Assembly (NCBI GenBank): GCA_902702965.1
Contig: CACRXP010000692.1
Span: forward strand, 161,257 to 225,256
Length of the DNA stretch: 64,000 nucleotides
Origin: Spirometra erinaceieuropaei
Taxonomy: Eukaryota > Platyhelminthes > Cestoda > Diphyllobothriidea > Diphyllobothriidae
Direction: 5' to 3'
A program made the translations under genes and the position numbers. Below are positions 13,527 through 25,030 of the stretch, piece after piece. Each line of letters starts with the position of its first letter. The first letter of the stretch is position 1. Below the pieces are notes generated by a model. That model ran no database searches and was not told the DNA's origin. It worked only from the letters and a program-made list of their open reading frames with translations.

Positions 13527-14091
13527 CATATTGACTCAACTGTGAAGAACTCGACGCCTCGGTGGGATTCTGACACACGCAGTAAGGGGGAAGACCTTAG
13601 TACAGCCAACGCTCTAACCATTTGAGCTACGAGGCCGCGCTGGACGACGAGAGTTTAGTCCCATTTGGGTCAAGTTACCCACCCCATCTACTGCAACTTT
13701 AGGAATCCACCAAATCTGCTACAGTAAGTTGATTGCCTAAGCAGGATTTCCTACGCAATTCACCTAGAATCTGCCAAAACATCTATGAATTACGTGAGCC
13801 TGGTAGTCATCTTGTGGATTCTAGACGAATTACTTAGGAAATCCTGCTTGGGCCGTCAAAATGCAGTATCAGATTTGGTGGATTCCAGACGTCGCAATAG
13901 GTTAGGCAGGTAACTTGACACTAATGTGATTAAAATTGCGTCGTCCAGCGGAACCTCGTAGCTCAAGTGGTTAGAGCGTTGGCTGTGCTTAAGCATTCCC
14001 CTTATTGCGTGGGTTCAAATTCCACCGACGCTCCGAATTTTTCACAGTTGGGTCAGTATGAATTATCCAAAATCTTCCAAAACATCTATGA
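13527..14091. mobile_element. tRNA-derived SINE, inverted dimer A
   Basis: The element is flanked by a 12-base direct repeat ATATCCTCAATT (13515-13526 and 14092-14103), a target-site duplication. A minus-strand tRNA-like part lies at about 13550-13640 and a plus-strand one at about 13952-14034. They are joined by arms that pair for about 260 bases (AAGCAGGATTTCCTACGCAA reversed against TTACTTAGGAAATCCTGCTT). The element starts ATATTGACTCAACTGTGAAG and carries the mirrored TTCACAGTTGGGTCAGTATG near its right end, followed by about 32 bases of unit sequence. The tRNA parts point outward. This is the most complete palindromic copy. Confidence 0.8.
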
Positions 14092-16029
14092 ATATCCTCA
14101 ATTTTTTACCATAGCAATCCCTTATTTGCTGTTTTTCAACGGTAATCGAGAGACCATTGCGTATAACACTCCACTTGCGTGGTGACGGCCGAAAGGAAGT
14201 GTATCCAAGAGACAAAATCTCGCGGCCTCTGTTATACCTCCGGTTATACTGCACGAGGATTAGTATCACAACTCCACCTATGCAATCTTTCCCAAGTGAA
14301 TACGGATTTCAGATAAAGTTTCAAATGATTGGTCATTGACGGTAATTTAAATTTTCCAGCGAATATCAGATTAACAGAATATCTGCATCGTAGTAAGTTA
14401 GGGTGGAACAGTTTAGCGGTCCGCAATCGATACAATTGATTTTTTATGTCCGGATATTCGTTGAGAGATCTTTCAAACAAATGCTCCCACAGTACTTATG
14501 TGCACGATTCTCCTATTATACATGATTATGTCTCGTTTTTAGTGTGTATCACAATAAAATAACGCCCATATAGCATATTCCAATTGCATTAATGTCACTG
14601 GCCATAAATCCGTGATTGTAGTGTCTGCAGGAAACGCCGGCGTATAAACTCAAACAGTAGACATCCGCAACTCTAGTAACAAATGCTTTTGGGAAAAAAA
14701 TCAATCTTATGGCTGCGATGTTTGCATTTGACATAAGCTGCAAATATTACGGTCCATCTTTACGAAAAATAGACATTTTTAAATATTTCCGTTTTCATTG
14801 CCTAAAAAGCCACTGCATGAATTAATCAGTCTGATGTGTGCTTAAATATATACATGCGGAAGCAAATATTTGGCATTATAGGATGCGTGACAGGACTTGC
14901 ACCATATCCGAAAGACGAAAGTCCAGAATCGCCCTTCGCGAGAGTTTCTTATGGAACAACTTGCGCATACTAGCAGACAAACGGATTAGAATACTTTATC
15001 ATCACTTATTAAATCAAGCTGTTAAGGATATTAGGTGCAGCATAAGCCATTAATGTTCAAGACAAGCCGATTTAATAGTTTAATAATAAGATCAATACGG
15101 GGCACAGTAGAACTTTCCAGATAATTAGCCACTACTGACAATACCAACTACTCAGTGCCGAAAAGTGGGCAACTAAGCTGAAACTTTTAATTGACTTGGC
15201 CTTTCTGCTGTTGTTTACAATTTCCACACTTTTCAGGTCAGGTCATTTTGACGATTCGTGTACATTCACTTGCAAATTCTCCCTTCTGAAGGGACGAAAC
15301 ACAAATTTCCTCTGATACTACTGCTTAGTAAACTTCCTTCCCACTTTCGGTGTTTTTGTATGCCATTCAATATAATTTAAAATTGTTTTTTTTTCACGGT
15401 TATTCCATGAAAGGCTTCACTCGCATTACTAGCTAAATATGTGGAGGCGTATTCGGCACTCTTAGTGGCGATGCGTGGGTGGCATTTTCATCTTCTCTTT
15501 CAAAGTATTTACGTCATTTCTGAAAGATTCTTATCGAAGATACTGACATCCACAGACAAGTTCTGGAGCTTCTTGTCTTAGACATTTAAAAGAAAAACTT
15601 GCTTAGAAGTAAACAGCGAAACCGTTCTTTCTACGGATCCCTGCGATGGGCTATCGCAGTACCACACGTCACGCATTTTATTATGCACCCCTATATTGTC
15701 AGCGTAGATACATTCATTCACAATGCCTACAATACATTACAGTTTCACAGAGTGAGTGAAAAGACATTTTATGGATTATACGCGAAAGTGATCGATTACA
15801 GCTGCTGTGTTGCTTCTGCTTTTTAGGGTTGTCGAATTATGACTAGCAAGTCTTCCTATTGCGTTAGGAATTAAGTTGAAAACGGTCGTTGTTAAGGGCC
15901 GGTTACGCTGTCCTCGTCCCAAAGTGTAAGCGCAATGTGGGCATTGAAAAATAAGTAAGTCGAAGGAGAATGCTGAAATCGTTAGTGGGAAAGTAGCCAA
16001 TGATAAAACGGAAAAGAGAAGCCTGATGT

Positions 16030-16320
16030 CTGGGTAGTGTTAGTTTTAGGTTTTGGCTGAGAATCTAGTTCAGGGTTGGAGTTTGCATTAAGTTTAAGGG
16101 TTCCGGCTAGTGTAAGGGTTTGGATTGCGGATCAGGTTTATGTTTAGTGTTAGTGTTAGGATAGGGTCACGATTTACATGAGGGTTAGGGTTGGGTTCAT
16201 GGAACGGGCTAAGTTTGACGTCGAGCCTAGGGTTAGGGTTAGGTTTAGGATTAAGTTTAGAATTAGCGTTAGGTTTAAAATTACTTTACGGATTGGGGTT
16301 AGTTTTACCGTCAGGTTTTC
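16030..16320 (+). repeat. Degenerate TTAGGG (telomere-like) block
   Basis: About 290 bases are dominated by variants of GTTAGGGTT, GTTAGTGTT and GGTTTAGG, with one clean run at about 16228-16245. It lies about 2 kb upstream of the RIM exon. The long open frames through it (such as the Val/Arg/Phe/Lys-rich one) are translations of the repeat. Confidence 0.8.
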
Positions 16321-17479
16321 TGATATTGCTGCCTCGTGCGTCCTATGTGCCAGGTGTGCTGCGTGGGTTCTAAACTTCCTTCAGTCGCGCGGCAGATTTG
16401 TCCTACATCAGGTTGACTTTTCCGTTTCAGTCTCAGCCAATTTCCTCACTTCCGATTCCAGCATCTCCCTTCGGCCTATCTTACTTTCAAAGCCCGCATG
16501 TCGCTTAAATTTGGGATCAGGACTGCGTAGTCAACCCCAGCCTAGGCCTTCCTCCCTAACTACCATTTTTCTGTTGTCGTCTATCATCCGCAGAATGGCT
16601 TTTTTGAAGGCTTTGATTTACCTTCTAGGTGCATTCTCCCAGCAGTGAAGCCAAAGCTTGATTTGTAAATGGCTTCCTTCCGAAAAATTGGGTTACACCC
16701 TTTAGCAGTGTTGGATAGCTTCAGGCTACATTCCTGAAGTATAGGATGGATGATGGGATATCTCGCTAAGGTTTTTATGAATTGCTTTCCCTGAGATTTG
16801 AGAAAGGGCGGTATCTGCAAATTATCAGTATCTAAAAACATGGAGATTTTCAAGACTCCATAGCAGTGCTCTTGTTGCAAAGAATTACCCATTCATGGTG
16901 TTCTTGAATCAAGAAGGCAATGCCTGCTGAAGGATCCCGTCGTTTCTGTTTACAGGCATTATGCATTTAGGGAGAAGACTGTTTGTTCAGCCGCCCAAAA
17001 TTCAACTATTTTATCGTCGAACAGTAATGGTGGACTTTTGACCGGATAGTTGTAAGTGGTGCGAAAGACCCTTGATCAGTAATTGGCAATCATCCTATCC
17101 GGTTAATCGTCTGAGGTACGCTCACGCACAACTCTCCCCCGCCAGATACCTTTTCGCACGCTGATGCTCCTGTTATCGCTAAGGCCGCTCCTGCGCTACC
17201 TAACCAGTCTCCCTCATTGTCTTCGAATCCCTGATCCTCCCCGACTTGCCCATCCACCAGACTGCCTGAGTTCTCTCTAAGTCTTCTCGTCTCCACGTAT
17301 TTCCGCCTTCGTTTATAGTTACTTCATCTCGTAGGATTTTCACTTCTTTCAATCCTCCGCCTACCCCTTCTCCTTGTCTCGCCCTCCTCCTCATAATTTT
17401 TCCATTTCGCAATTCTCACCCTTTCCCTCTACTCTAGACTGCTGTTTGAAAACAACGGAAGCGCAAATCGAAGCCCTCC

Positions 17480-18020
17480 CGAAATGCGCTAGGCGTTAGT
17501 AGTGTGCGTTTTCCGCTCCGCCATCATCCTCATTTACTACCACCACCACCAGCAGCAGCATTCCCATCGAACGATGTTTTCTTTTTTTCGCCGGGGAACC
17601 GTGGACGCGAGTCTTTGGGAAGACCAGGGCCAGAAAGGCAGCAGCATTGACAGGCCTTGAGCGAGTGCTCGAGGCGGCAACCCACGCCTTTTGCCTTGCT
17701 GTCTGGCCCACTGCGCGCCTGTCCGTCCAGTGCATCAATCTCCAGCTCTCTCTCTCTCGCGTAGCCGCACTTACGCGCACATGCGAACGTGTGAGTGAGT
17801 GAGTGGATTACAAACAGGGCGCTCGTGCTCTGCCAGAGTTGCTCCTTCCTCTTTTCCACGTTCGCCTTCGAGAGACAGCGAGAGAGAGAGAGAAAGGACG
17901 AGCCGGCGTAGTCATCGATCAATAGACGCGGGAGGCATGGACTGTTTACAGACACATCCTCATGCCTGCCTCAACCTTCATTGCTGCATCCAGTCGCAAC
18001 AACGAATGCAAGTTTAAGCA
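17480..18020 (+). promoter_or_regulatory. Probable promoter / 5' UTR block of the RIM homologue
   Basis: This block is clearly richer in GC and CpG than its surroundings. It contains CT and GA microsatellites (about 17740-17758 and 17876-17895), a GTGA run near 17791-17803 and a CAC/CAG-rich stretch at 17541-17560. It lies 0.5-1 kb upstream of the first coding exon. A short upstream ORF starts at ATG 17936. The GTGAGT at 17791 could act as a donor to the acceptor at 18460, but it is part of a repeat. No TATA box or initiator could be assigned. The role is inferred from position and base composition. Confidence 0.4.
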
Positions 18021-18460
18021 CATTCTTTAGAACGGCCTTGTTCACTGGTCGATTCAGTTCGCTTTTTCTGGATAGGATCTGTGTAAATAAAAACAATTTG
18101 TGTGCGCCTGCGATTTCCTGACGGGGATTCCATTCCGATTGTTGGATTCTACTACTGCCGAATGGCTACTGGCATAACGCTGATACATACTAACACCGGA
18201 TAATTCACATAGATATTTTGCATGTTCTGACTGCTTTATTTCCACTTGAATTCTCTACTTCGGCGATCACCGTCTTGAGGTGGTCAAGGAGTACTGTGTG
18301 GCACATCGTGGAAGGCGTAGCATAATGTCGTCATTCTTTCAAGCTCTCTTTGATAATTCCGCTGTAGTTTCGACGCACGCCGACATCACCTCACATCCTT
18401 CCCAGCAAAGGTCAAAATTAGCGCCTGGAGTACTCACTTTTCTCTGATTTCTTGCAACAG

Positions 18461-18714
18461 CCACCTTCCAGGAGTAGACCCCATCTGATCGCGCTTGCTA
18501 ACGTGGATGTATCGAAATAGGACGCTATGCAACCTGCCCGAGTCAAACCGGTTGACGCTTTCGACAGGCGACCTCTCGATAAGGGGCTCATGCCTCCGAA
18601 TGTGGCTACGGAGCACCCCGACCTCTCACACCTTACGCCTGAGGAAAGGCGCATTATTGAGGACGTTATGAGCAGACAACGGCAGGAGGAGCTGCAGAAT
18701 GAACAAACCGTTAA
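18461..18714 (+). CDS. RIM (Rab3-interacting molecule) homologue, first coding exon
   Basis: RIM is the presynaptic active-zone scaffold that binds Rab3-GTP through an N-terminal helix and Munc13 through its zinc finger. Translation starts at ATG 18527, the first Met after an in-frame TAG at 18518, and gives 62 codons plus two bases. Residues 31-50 read PDLSHLTPEERRIIEDVMSR, close to the start of the vertebrate RIM Rab-binding helix (PDLSHLTEEER then II..VM.RQ); a charged Q/E-rich helix follows. A strong 3' splice site (pyrimidine-rich tract, CAACAG at 18455-18460) opens the exon, leaving 66 bases of leader. It could join an upstream UTR exon or take a trans-spliced leader. The donor is GTGAGT at 18715; the exon ends in phase 2 (AA|). 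Homology is from recognition by eye and no alignment was run, but the motif is distinctive. Vertebrate RIM also has a short, variable stretch before this helix. Confidence 0.85.
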
Positions 18715-20214
18715 GTGAGTCATGACGCTAAGTTAATGATTTTTTAAAATATTTTTTGGATTCATACCGATCCTTGAATTGGTATCGTGGCCTTATTTTT
18801 TAAATGCTTCAGACATGCAGCAATTTACATTATGTGTAATAGCCAGTTCTGATTTCTATCCTTGACGCCAGTTAATGTTTTTTTTAAAAAAAACGCATGA
18901 AGCACTTTCGACTGAAAGGCAATTCCTTATTTGCTATTTTCGGATATGAATCTAAGCCCTTGTTTGCGGATTTGTTTTCGTTTCAGATCATCCGCCAACC
19001 ACATCATTCTACCTCCCATTTCTAGTCAGTTTTGTTTGTTTGCGAAATCATTTTTTATTTCTGTTTTGATAGACTTGATTTCAAGTCCCAAACATTTTGC
19101 CTGTTCCTCATATAAATTTGGGGCAGAAACTAGAGCCCAAATTTTCTCTCGAATGTCAGTGTGCCAGCGTACTACGTCTGGATGCGTAAGGTATTAAAAC
19201 TTTCGGGCGATACAAAGTACAGCATTTGTAAAATTCTTTCCTTACACAACTGGCAATTGACAAAATTCTTATCTTTGAGGACTGCTGCAGTTAATCGACT
19301 TTAAGGGCCCAGGTCCTCACGCAAACGTGGAAAGGTGAAGGTTCATCTGTTGAAAACTTAATATAGACAATGTTTTTCTAGAGATATTACCGGCGTTTTG
19401 GTATCAGAAGTGTCAGAGCAACTAGGGAATATTTACTCAAAAATGCATTTTTCGGTCTTATGATGTGCTATATAAGTTGTCGTTTGCTGGAGGAAAAACT
19501 AATGTATATTGTCGAAGACTGCCTGACTGAAGCTTCACTATGAACATAATAAACTTTACTAATTTATGAGCCAAACGATAGCTCCGTAGAAGAATAATGT
19601 CCACTGGCAACACCGACGCAAAAAGCAAACCAGAAAACGTTTTTGTTGTGTTTGCATACTGAAGACCTGCGGTTAGTCCTTTCCCTAAGAAAAACAGTAC
19701 GCACAGGCATGCCTCTCACAAACGAGGCTTACCAATAATGTAGGTGAAACATAAGCGTCTTTGACAGATCTTTAGGTACCGGGGTGTTTCTATCCGAATC
19801 CGCATATAGGGCATACAATACGTTTTCTGGGTCATCCTCCATTTTTGATCATTCTTTTGGGACGGATAAGTTGTTAAGTCTTGTTTACAAAAATAGCATT
19901 TTGCAAAACGTTTATAAAAAGGTTTCTCGTCTACCTGCAGCCATATGAACAGCTGCCACACTTCATATGCACTTGAGTCTAACGGAGTTCACGTTGTCGC
20001 ACAAAGCCAGCAATATAAAAAGTACTTTCATGTCATATGCATCTATCTATACTCCTTACCAAGTTGCGTAAGGGAACTTTTTATGGTAGAATTTTCTTTG
20101 GTAGCCCGACCTGAAGTAAACAAACGGGGAACGCACAGACGACGAAGCCAAGTAGTTATATGCAGAATAAAAGCTAGTGGGAATTCGCGGTTGTACTTTT
20201 AATGTTGGGAAATA

Positions 20215-20345
20215 GTTGTGATAACCCCTAACCCTAAACCATGACCCCTAACCCTAACTTCCAACCTTAAAACCTAACCATAACCCTTAACCCTAATCCC
20301 AACAGTATTGTGTCCATGAGGTGGGGTTATCAAACCACATCTTAC
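20215..20345 (-). repeat. TTAGGG-headed dispersed repeat, copy 1 (minus)
   Basis: CCCTAACCCTAAACC-type motifs run from 20223 to 20305. They are followed by AACAGTATTGTGTCCATGAG and GTGGGGTTAT, the reverse complement of CCCCACCTGATGTATACAAT and ACTGTTTGGG just before the TTAGGG block at 60210-60240. The shared flank shows this is a mobile or duplicated unit and not a simple telomere scar. Confidence 0.65.
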
Positions 20346-22633
20346 TTTCAAAGCTACATGTTATCCCTCATTTTCAAAGGTAACGTAGCCATTCAATATT
20401 TTCTAATTCATAACAGTGCCCTGAGCGTCCGCCTTTCGATCAAAATGTAAAGCGTTTTTACTGGAAAACGGACATTCCAAAAGTTTGACGACGAGCTGGA
20501 GAACCAGTCTTAAACATTTACGCATTAAAGTATATTTTATTCCCAAACAATCCTACATATTTTCAATATAGCGTTTTGTATTGTTAAGAGCAGGAGTCGT
20601 TGTTTTCGGTTTTATGTTACTCCGGTTGGTCGAGGCTGTGTCTATTTATCAAGCAGATAACAGACAGAGAAAACATTAGTAATTCCGTCACTCAAACATG
20701 CCTGATCAAGAGCCTTCGGAGAAGGGTACTATCGAATGTCACGTTAGTCAATTAAAGTGCTCTCTAGGCTTTAAATTGATCGAAACCATTGAAACGGATC
20801 TGCCAGAACTTCCTTTAGTTCAGATATTGTCTTTTGGTGCGCACATTTTTATATTACGTTTTTTTTATTAAAAGCTTTGGTTTCTCTAAGTCAAGTGAGC
20901 TCTAGGGGTTCTATGCAAGAAGTCAAGGTCGGGTGCACGGTCATGTGAGTTGCCCAATGAAAAAAAATCAATCAACGCAGAACTTTTTAAACTTGGTCTC
21001 TGTTCGAGCTGCCCGTAATTATTTTTATTCCGGAGGTTTGCTGTTTTGTCAATATAACAATTTTACCTGTAAATTACATCACGCTTAATCGAAATGATTA
21101 TTATTGCCTTTTATGCATTAATGTCACCTGAAATCTAAGTCCTCTTAAATCCTGTGTGTGTACTCGCGCCTTATTTCTGAAGGGTTTTGTTAGACTCACC
21201 AGGTATCTAAAGCAGAAGTGATGCAACCGGCCTATTATGTAACAACTATGTAGTTAATCTGGGTTCTGCCACTGACGATCGGGAGCTGGAACCCCGGCCA
21301 GCCTCAAAATTTAAATTAATCTATGTTTGGATTTATGGTTTTTACGGCTACCTCAGGCGCCGTCCGGTGGCCGTCATGCGATTGGAGTCGGAGTGAAGTC
21401 AGGATTTTGTTACGTCTTGAACCTTTTTGCAATCTCACATGTCTTCCGCACTTCTGTTCACATCAAAGGCGGTCCAGTCATTTAAAATTTCCCACTTCCA
21501 AGCGGTGCTCTCTGTCCCTTGCGACACTGGAATTTACGGCTGGGGTTGCACCATTTGGGAGCAACTCAGATATCCACGCTGATGGAAAAGGTTTAAGTTC
21601 GCAAGCCTAAATAATTTGCAAAAGTGGTCAAGAAACTTATCAAATTGGTGGGGCTTCGATTTATCCGACTATCATCATGGACTAGCAAAGTTTTATATGC
21701 ATTTCTTTTGAATGATACTGTCCTCTCAAAGAAGGTCAGGCCTTATTTCAATCCTCATATGTTATTCTCCTTCGCGCCCTCGGGTCCTGAATAAATTTTG
21801 ACTTGTGTAGCGATTCTGGCACATTAGTTTTTTTCAATCTGATCCGACTGTCACGTTTAAGATTTCGTCAGCCGATCTAACCTAATTTTATGAATAGTAC
21901 GATTTCCGATTTCTGTTGAAAATTTCTAGCATTATGTTTAGTTCTTCGTTCTAAACTGATGATCTGCTTGTGGAAAGCCATTCATGTCACTTGTGCTGTG
22001 TAAGGAGAGATTCAGAGGTTCCAATTTTATGGTTCTTAAAGTTAGTTGACGCTGGTTTTCAACCCTTATGGTCAGACGATATTGGCGAACAGTGTGCTTA
22101 AATGACTTGTCCGCCGATTTTAGGGGGTTTTGGTTTTTCGCGAGTTAATTCGGTGCAAATGAGTTCCAACAACTTCTATTGAATTGCAATGGCACAATTT
22201 GCAAGAGTGCAGTAATGCTAGTACCTGTGGTATTTAGCATGGTGTTTAAACATTGATAATGTTTCTTTCTCTTCCCCTGATGGGAGCATATGAGTCCCAA
22301 AATGTCCTCAGGGCGGAATATCCCCTTTTGAGTCAGGCGGAAAGATGAATAGTCCTGCCAGATCAACCGTTAAATCAGGTTTGACGTGTCTGTTACTCAT
22401 AGACAGAAAATGCTGATTTTTGTCGACCAAATAAAACCATGGGGTAGGTCTGCGGTAATCTAAATTAACATGAGTGGTATACGTCATTCTAACATTTTTG
22501 GCGGTAATTGAGCCTAACTAAATGCCTCCTTCAATTATTTGACAGCACCTCATTTTATTCGTTTAAATCAACGGATATAAAACCATCTAACAATTATAAT
22601 TGCTAGTTGATATTTTTAAACATGACACTTATT

Positions 22634-23130
22634 GATATTGACCCAACTGTGAAAACCTCGGCGCCTCGCTGGGGTTCGAACCCACGCAGTAAGGGGAAGG
22701 CTTTAGCGCAGCCAACGCTCTAACCACCTGAGCTACGAGGCCCCGCCGGACGACGTGAGTTGAATCACATTTGGGTCAAGTTATCCGCCTAATATGAATT
22801 ATTCAAAATTCACCAAAACATCAATGAATTACGCGAGCCTGGTAGTCATCTGGCGGATTCTAGGTGAATTACTTAGGAAATCCTGCTTGGGCAGTCAACT
22901 TACTGTATCAGCTTTGGTGGATTCCAGACGTTGCAGTAGGTTGGGCGGGTAACTTAACCCAAATGTGATTAAACTCACGTCGTCCGGCGGGGCCCCGTAG
23001 CTTAGGTGGTTAGAGCGTTGGCTGCGCTAAAGCCTTCCCCTTACTGCGTGGGTTCGAATCCCACCGAGGCGCCGAGTGTTTCACAGTTGGGTCAATATAA
23101 ATTATTCAAAATCTGCCAAAACATAAATGA
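22634..23130. mobile_element. tRNA-derived SINE, inverted dimer B
   Basis: Flanked by a 12-base direct repeat ATGACACTTATT (22622-22633 and 23131-23142). A minus-strand tRNA-like sequence lies at about 22660-22745 and a plus-strand one at about 22990-23073. The left arm lacks the inner segment that copy A keeps, so the palindrome is asymmetric. Both ends carry the TTGACCCAACTGTGAAA / TTTCACAGTTGGGTCAA terminal motif, and the right end continues to AAAACATAAATGA as in copy A. Confidence 0.8.
22990..23073 (+). ncRNA. tRNA-like head of the SINE (class II, Ser/Leu-like)
   Basis: Has an A-box-like TAGCTTAGGTGGTTAGAGC, a perfect B-box GGTTCGAATCC, a T-arm of GTGGG/CCCAC around TTCGAAT, a long variable region, and acceptor-like pairing (consensus GCCTCG with CGAGGC; here the 5' strand is mutated to GCCCCG). 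The anticodon arm is poor, so this reads as an RNA polymerase III promoter inside a repeat, not a working tRNA gene. The mirrored copy at 22660-22745 and the copies at 13550-13640, 13952-14034 and 37850-37940 show it is repetitive. Confidence 0.6.
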
Positions 23131-23555
23131 ATGACACTTATTTTGGCTGAAAAGTCACAGCATTAACACCGTGGCAATTTTGGCTGTCATTTAGGACATT
23201 CTTACATTAACCTGTTTTCACCTGTTTTTAAACTTGGGTCATCATAAAAGTGGTTAGGGGCATTCTCGGCATTCTGATCAGCCTTTTATTTGACTTGCTA
23301 ATAATTAGGTACACCGGTATTATGTTCGGCCTGGTGTTTAGTCTTCAAGCATTGATTTTCTGTTCTAATCGCGCGAAGTCGGAATCCTCACAACCCATCA
23401 ATTGTAATACTTAAAAATGTATAGATGTGTGTATAGTTTTCCAGCAGCCTGGGCACCTTTTGATGAGGATAGGAAGGCAGACGATGCTATACGGTCGCGC
23501 TCACACGGGAGGGTGCATTCTCCTTTAGCTGCCTTCAACCTACCGTCATGTCATA

Positions 23556-24544
23556 CAGTAGGTGGGCTTACTCATGAAATGTCAACCGAAATTCCGAAGT
23601 GTGTTTTCGTTTCGGAAGGAATAATTAAGCAGGTTTGTAAAACAAGTCAGCCTACAATATGATTCTATAATAATTCGGCTACCTTAGGATACTGGCTTTT
23701 AAACGAACTTCGTACCAGCTGCATACAAAATGCAAACTGAGTAAAAAATGACTACATATATGGCATGCATTTTTCTTATTGATTTTCGATACCTCCAAAA
23801 GTCCGATTATACTTCAAGGAAAACATGCACGACGATATTTATTCTTTCGCTCATTCAGTAGAAAATGACGTTCTCTTCCAGTTATATACTCGAAGAAAGG
23901 GAATTATTCGGTTTTCAAAAACGTTTCTAATTCCCGAATAATTTTGAACCCGCTCTGCACCACACATGAATTCAGGGTTTCCACACTACAAGCTATGTAT
24001 TTTCCGCATACGGAAAACCATATATTTCTTTGCGATATTGAGAGGATACTATATAGGGTTCATAAAATTTAACATTGGATTTGATCCATATTGTTAACTT
24101 TACAAGCCACATTGGTAAATGCAGAGACATGACGTTTTATGAATGGCCATCATGTTATATAAGTCTCCCAATCAGAAACTTTTTAAAACCGAAGTATGTC
24201 CCTCCTTCAAGTATAAAATTGAAAGAAGGTGTAATTTTCTACCGAGTGAACAAAAGAGTAAATATCTTTGTGCATGTTTTCCGTGAAGTATGATCGGACT
24301 TTTAGAGGCATCGAAAATCAATTAGAAAAATGCGTGCCACATATGTAGTCATTTTTTACAAAGTATAGTTTTTATCTGCAGCCGAACTGAAGTTTTTTCG
24401 AATGCCGGCGCTCTGGGGTAACTGAATTATTACAAAATTATGCTGCAAAATGATTGGTTTTATAACCCTACTTAAATAATCTTTTCGAAACGAAAACGCA
24501 TTTCGGAATTTCGGTCGACCTTTCATGAGTTAGACCACCTACTG
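23556..24544. mobile_element. Foldback element, copy 3, best-preserved full length
   Basis: 989 bases flanked by TA on both sides (23554-23555 and 24545-24546). It starts CAGTAGGTGGGCTTACTCAT and ends with the reverse complement (GAGTTAGACCACCTACTG). The arms are about 380 bases, pairing over roughly 23556-23945 and 24165-24544, with a loop of about 220 bases. Internal landmarks such as TTTTCGAT and the CATTCAGTAGAAAATGACG / TTTTCTACCGAGTGA pair occur in both arms. No transposase is present. Confidence 0.85.
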
Positions 24545-24854
24545 TACATTTAGAGAATAACTGTAGAAACTGTGGTATCAGAAAGCCAGAAAACGTGTTG
24601 CACTGCTTCCATTTTATGCCTTTCGAGTTTGCTAACGAGCAACTTCCAGATTTGTGAGCAATTAAGTGCCTTCAGCTTAATGTAAGTTCATATTATCGAG
24701 TATTTGCACGTTGTTCTTCTCAAAGAGCGTCGCAGAAAAACGGGCAGGTAACAGCCAAAGTTTGTTGTTTGTTTTAGTGAACTCAAAGCAGGTCCCACTG
24801 TGTCAGAGCCAAGAGCGTGAAACCTACTGATAGAAGTGAACAGGCGAGTTCCAG

Positions 24855-25030
24855 GTAGCAGTTCAGAAGACGAAGATGCGATCACTGGAACAAAAAATTT
24901 ACTGGCCTGACGTTTCGAATTCTTACTCGAATCCATCCTTCATCTGCGAATTTCTCTGATGATGGATTCGAGTGAGTATCCGAAACGTCAGGCCAATAAG
25001 TGTCTTCTTCCAGTGATCGCATCTTTGCCT
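24855..25030. repeat. Inverted pair of hammerhead-like repeat units
   Basis: Two reverse-complement units of about 80 bases surround a centre near 24945. The right unit reads CTGATGATGGATTCGAGTGA, then GTATCCGAAACGTCAGGCC and TTCCAGTGATCGCATCTT. The left unit is its mirror, starting at GAAGATGCGATCACTGG. CTGATGA, a short stem (GGAT/ATCC) and GAAAC are the conserved core pieces of a hammerhead ribozyme. Such motifs are known from Penelope-like elements and retrozymes. Whether a complete fold with a cleavage site forms is not shown by eye. Confidence 0.6.

Larger units (their letters stand above)
1..17480. other. Upstream intergenic DNA, repeat-rich
   Basis: No secure protein gene. Recognisable content is limited to the repeats listed separately: diverged repeat X, repeat Y, foldback copies 1 and 2, SINEs and the TTAGGG block. 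I see nothing identifiable in 1100-2380, 2510-3050, 5090-6590, 6930-9400, 11750-12330, 14110-16020 and 16340-17470. 17100-17420 is pyrimidine-rich but otherwise unassigned. Confidence 0.5.

Noticed and set aside
16030..16320. True telomere end or chromosome fusion point
   Set aside because: The repeats are highly degenerate, short, and recur at several sites with shared non-telomeric flanks.
16178..16648. 156-residue open frame rich in Val, Arg, Phe and Lys
   Set aside because: Its first half is the translation of degenerate TTAGGG repeats, and no domain is visible in the remainder.
18418..18723. 101-residue minus-strand frame
   Set aside because: Antisense shadow of the RIM first coding exon.
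22990..23073. Functional tRNA gene with a perfect B-box
   Set aside because: The anticodon arm is poor, the acceptor 5' strand is mutated, and the same unit occurs mirrored and in several other copies inside SINEs with target duplications.
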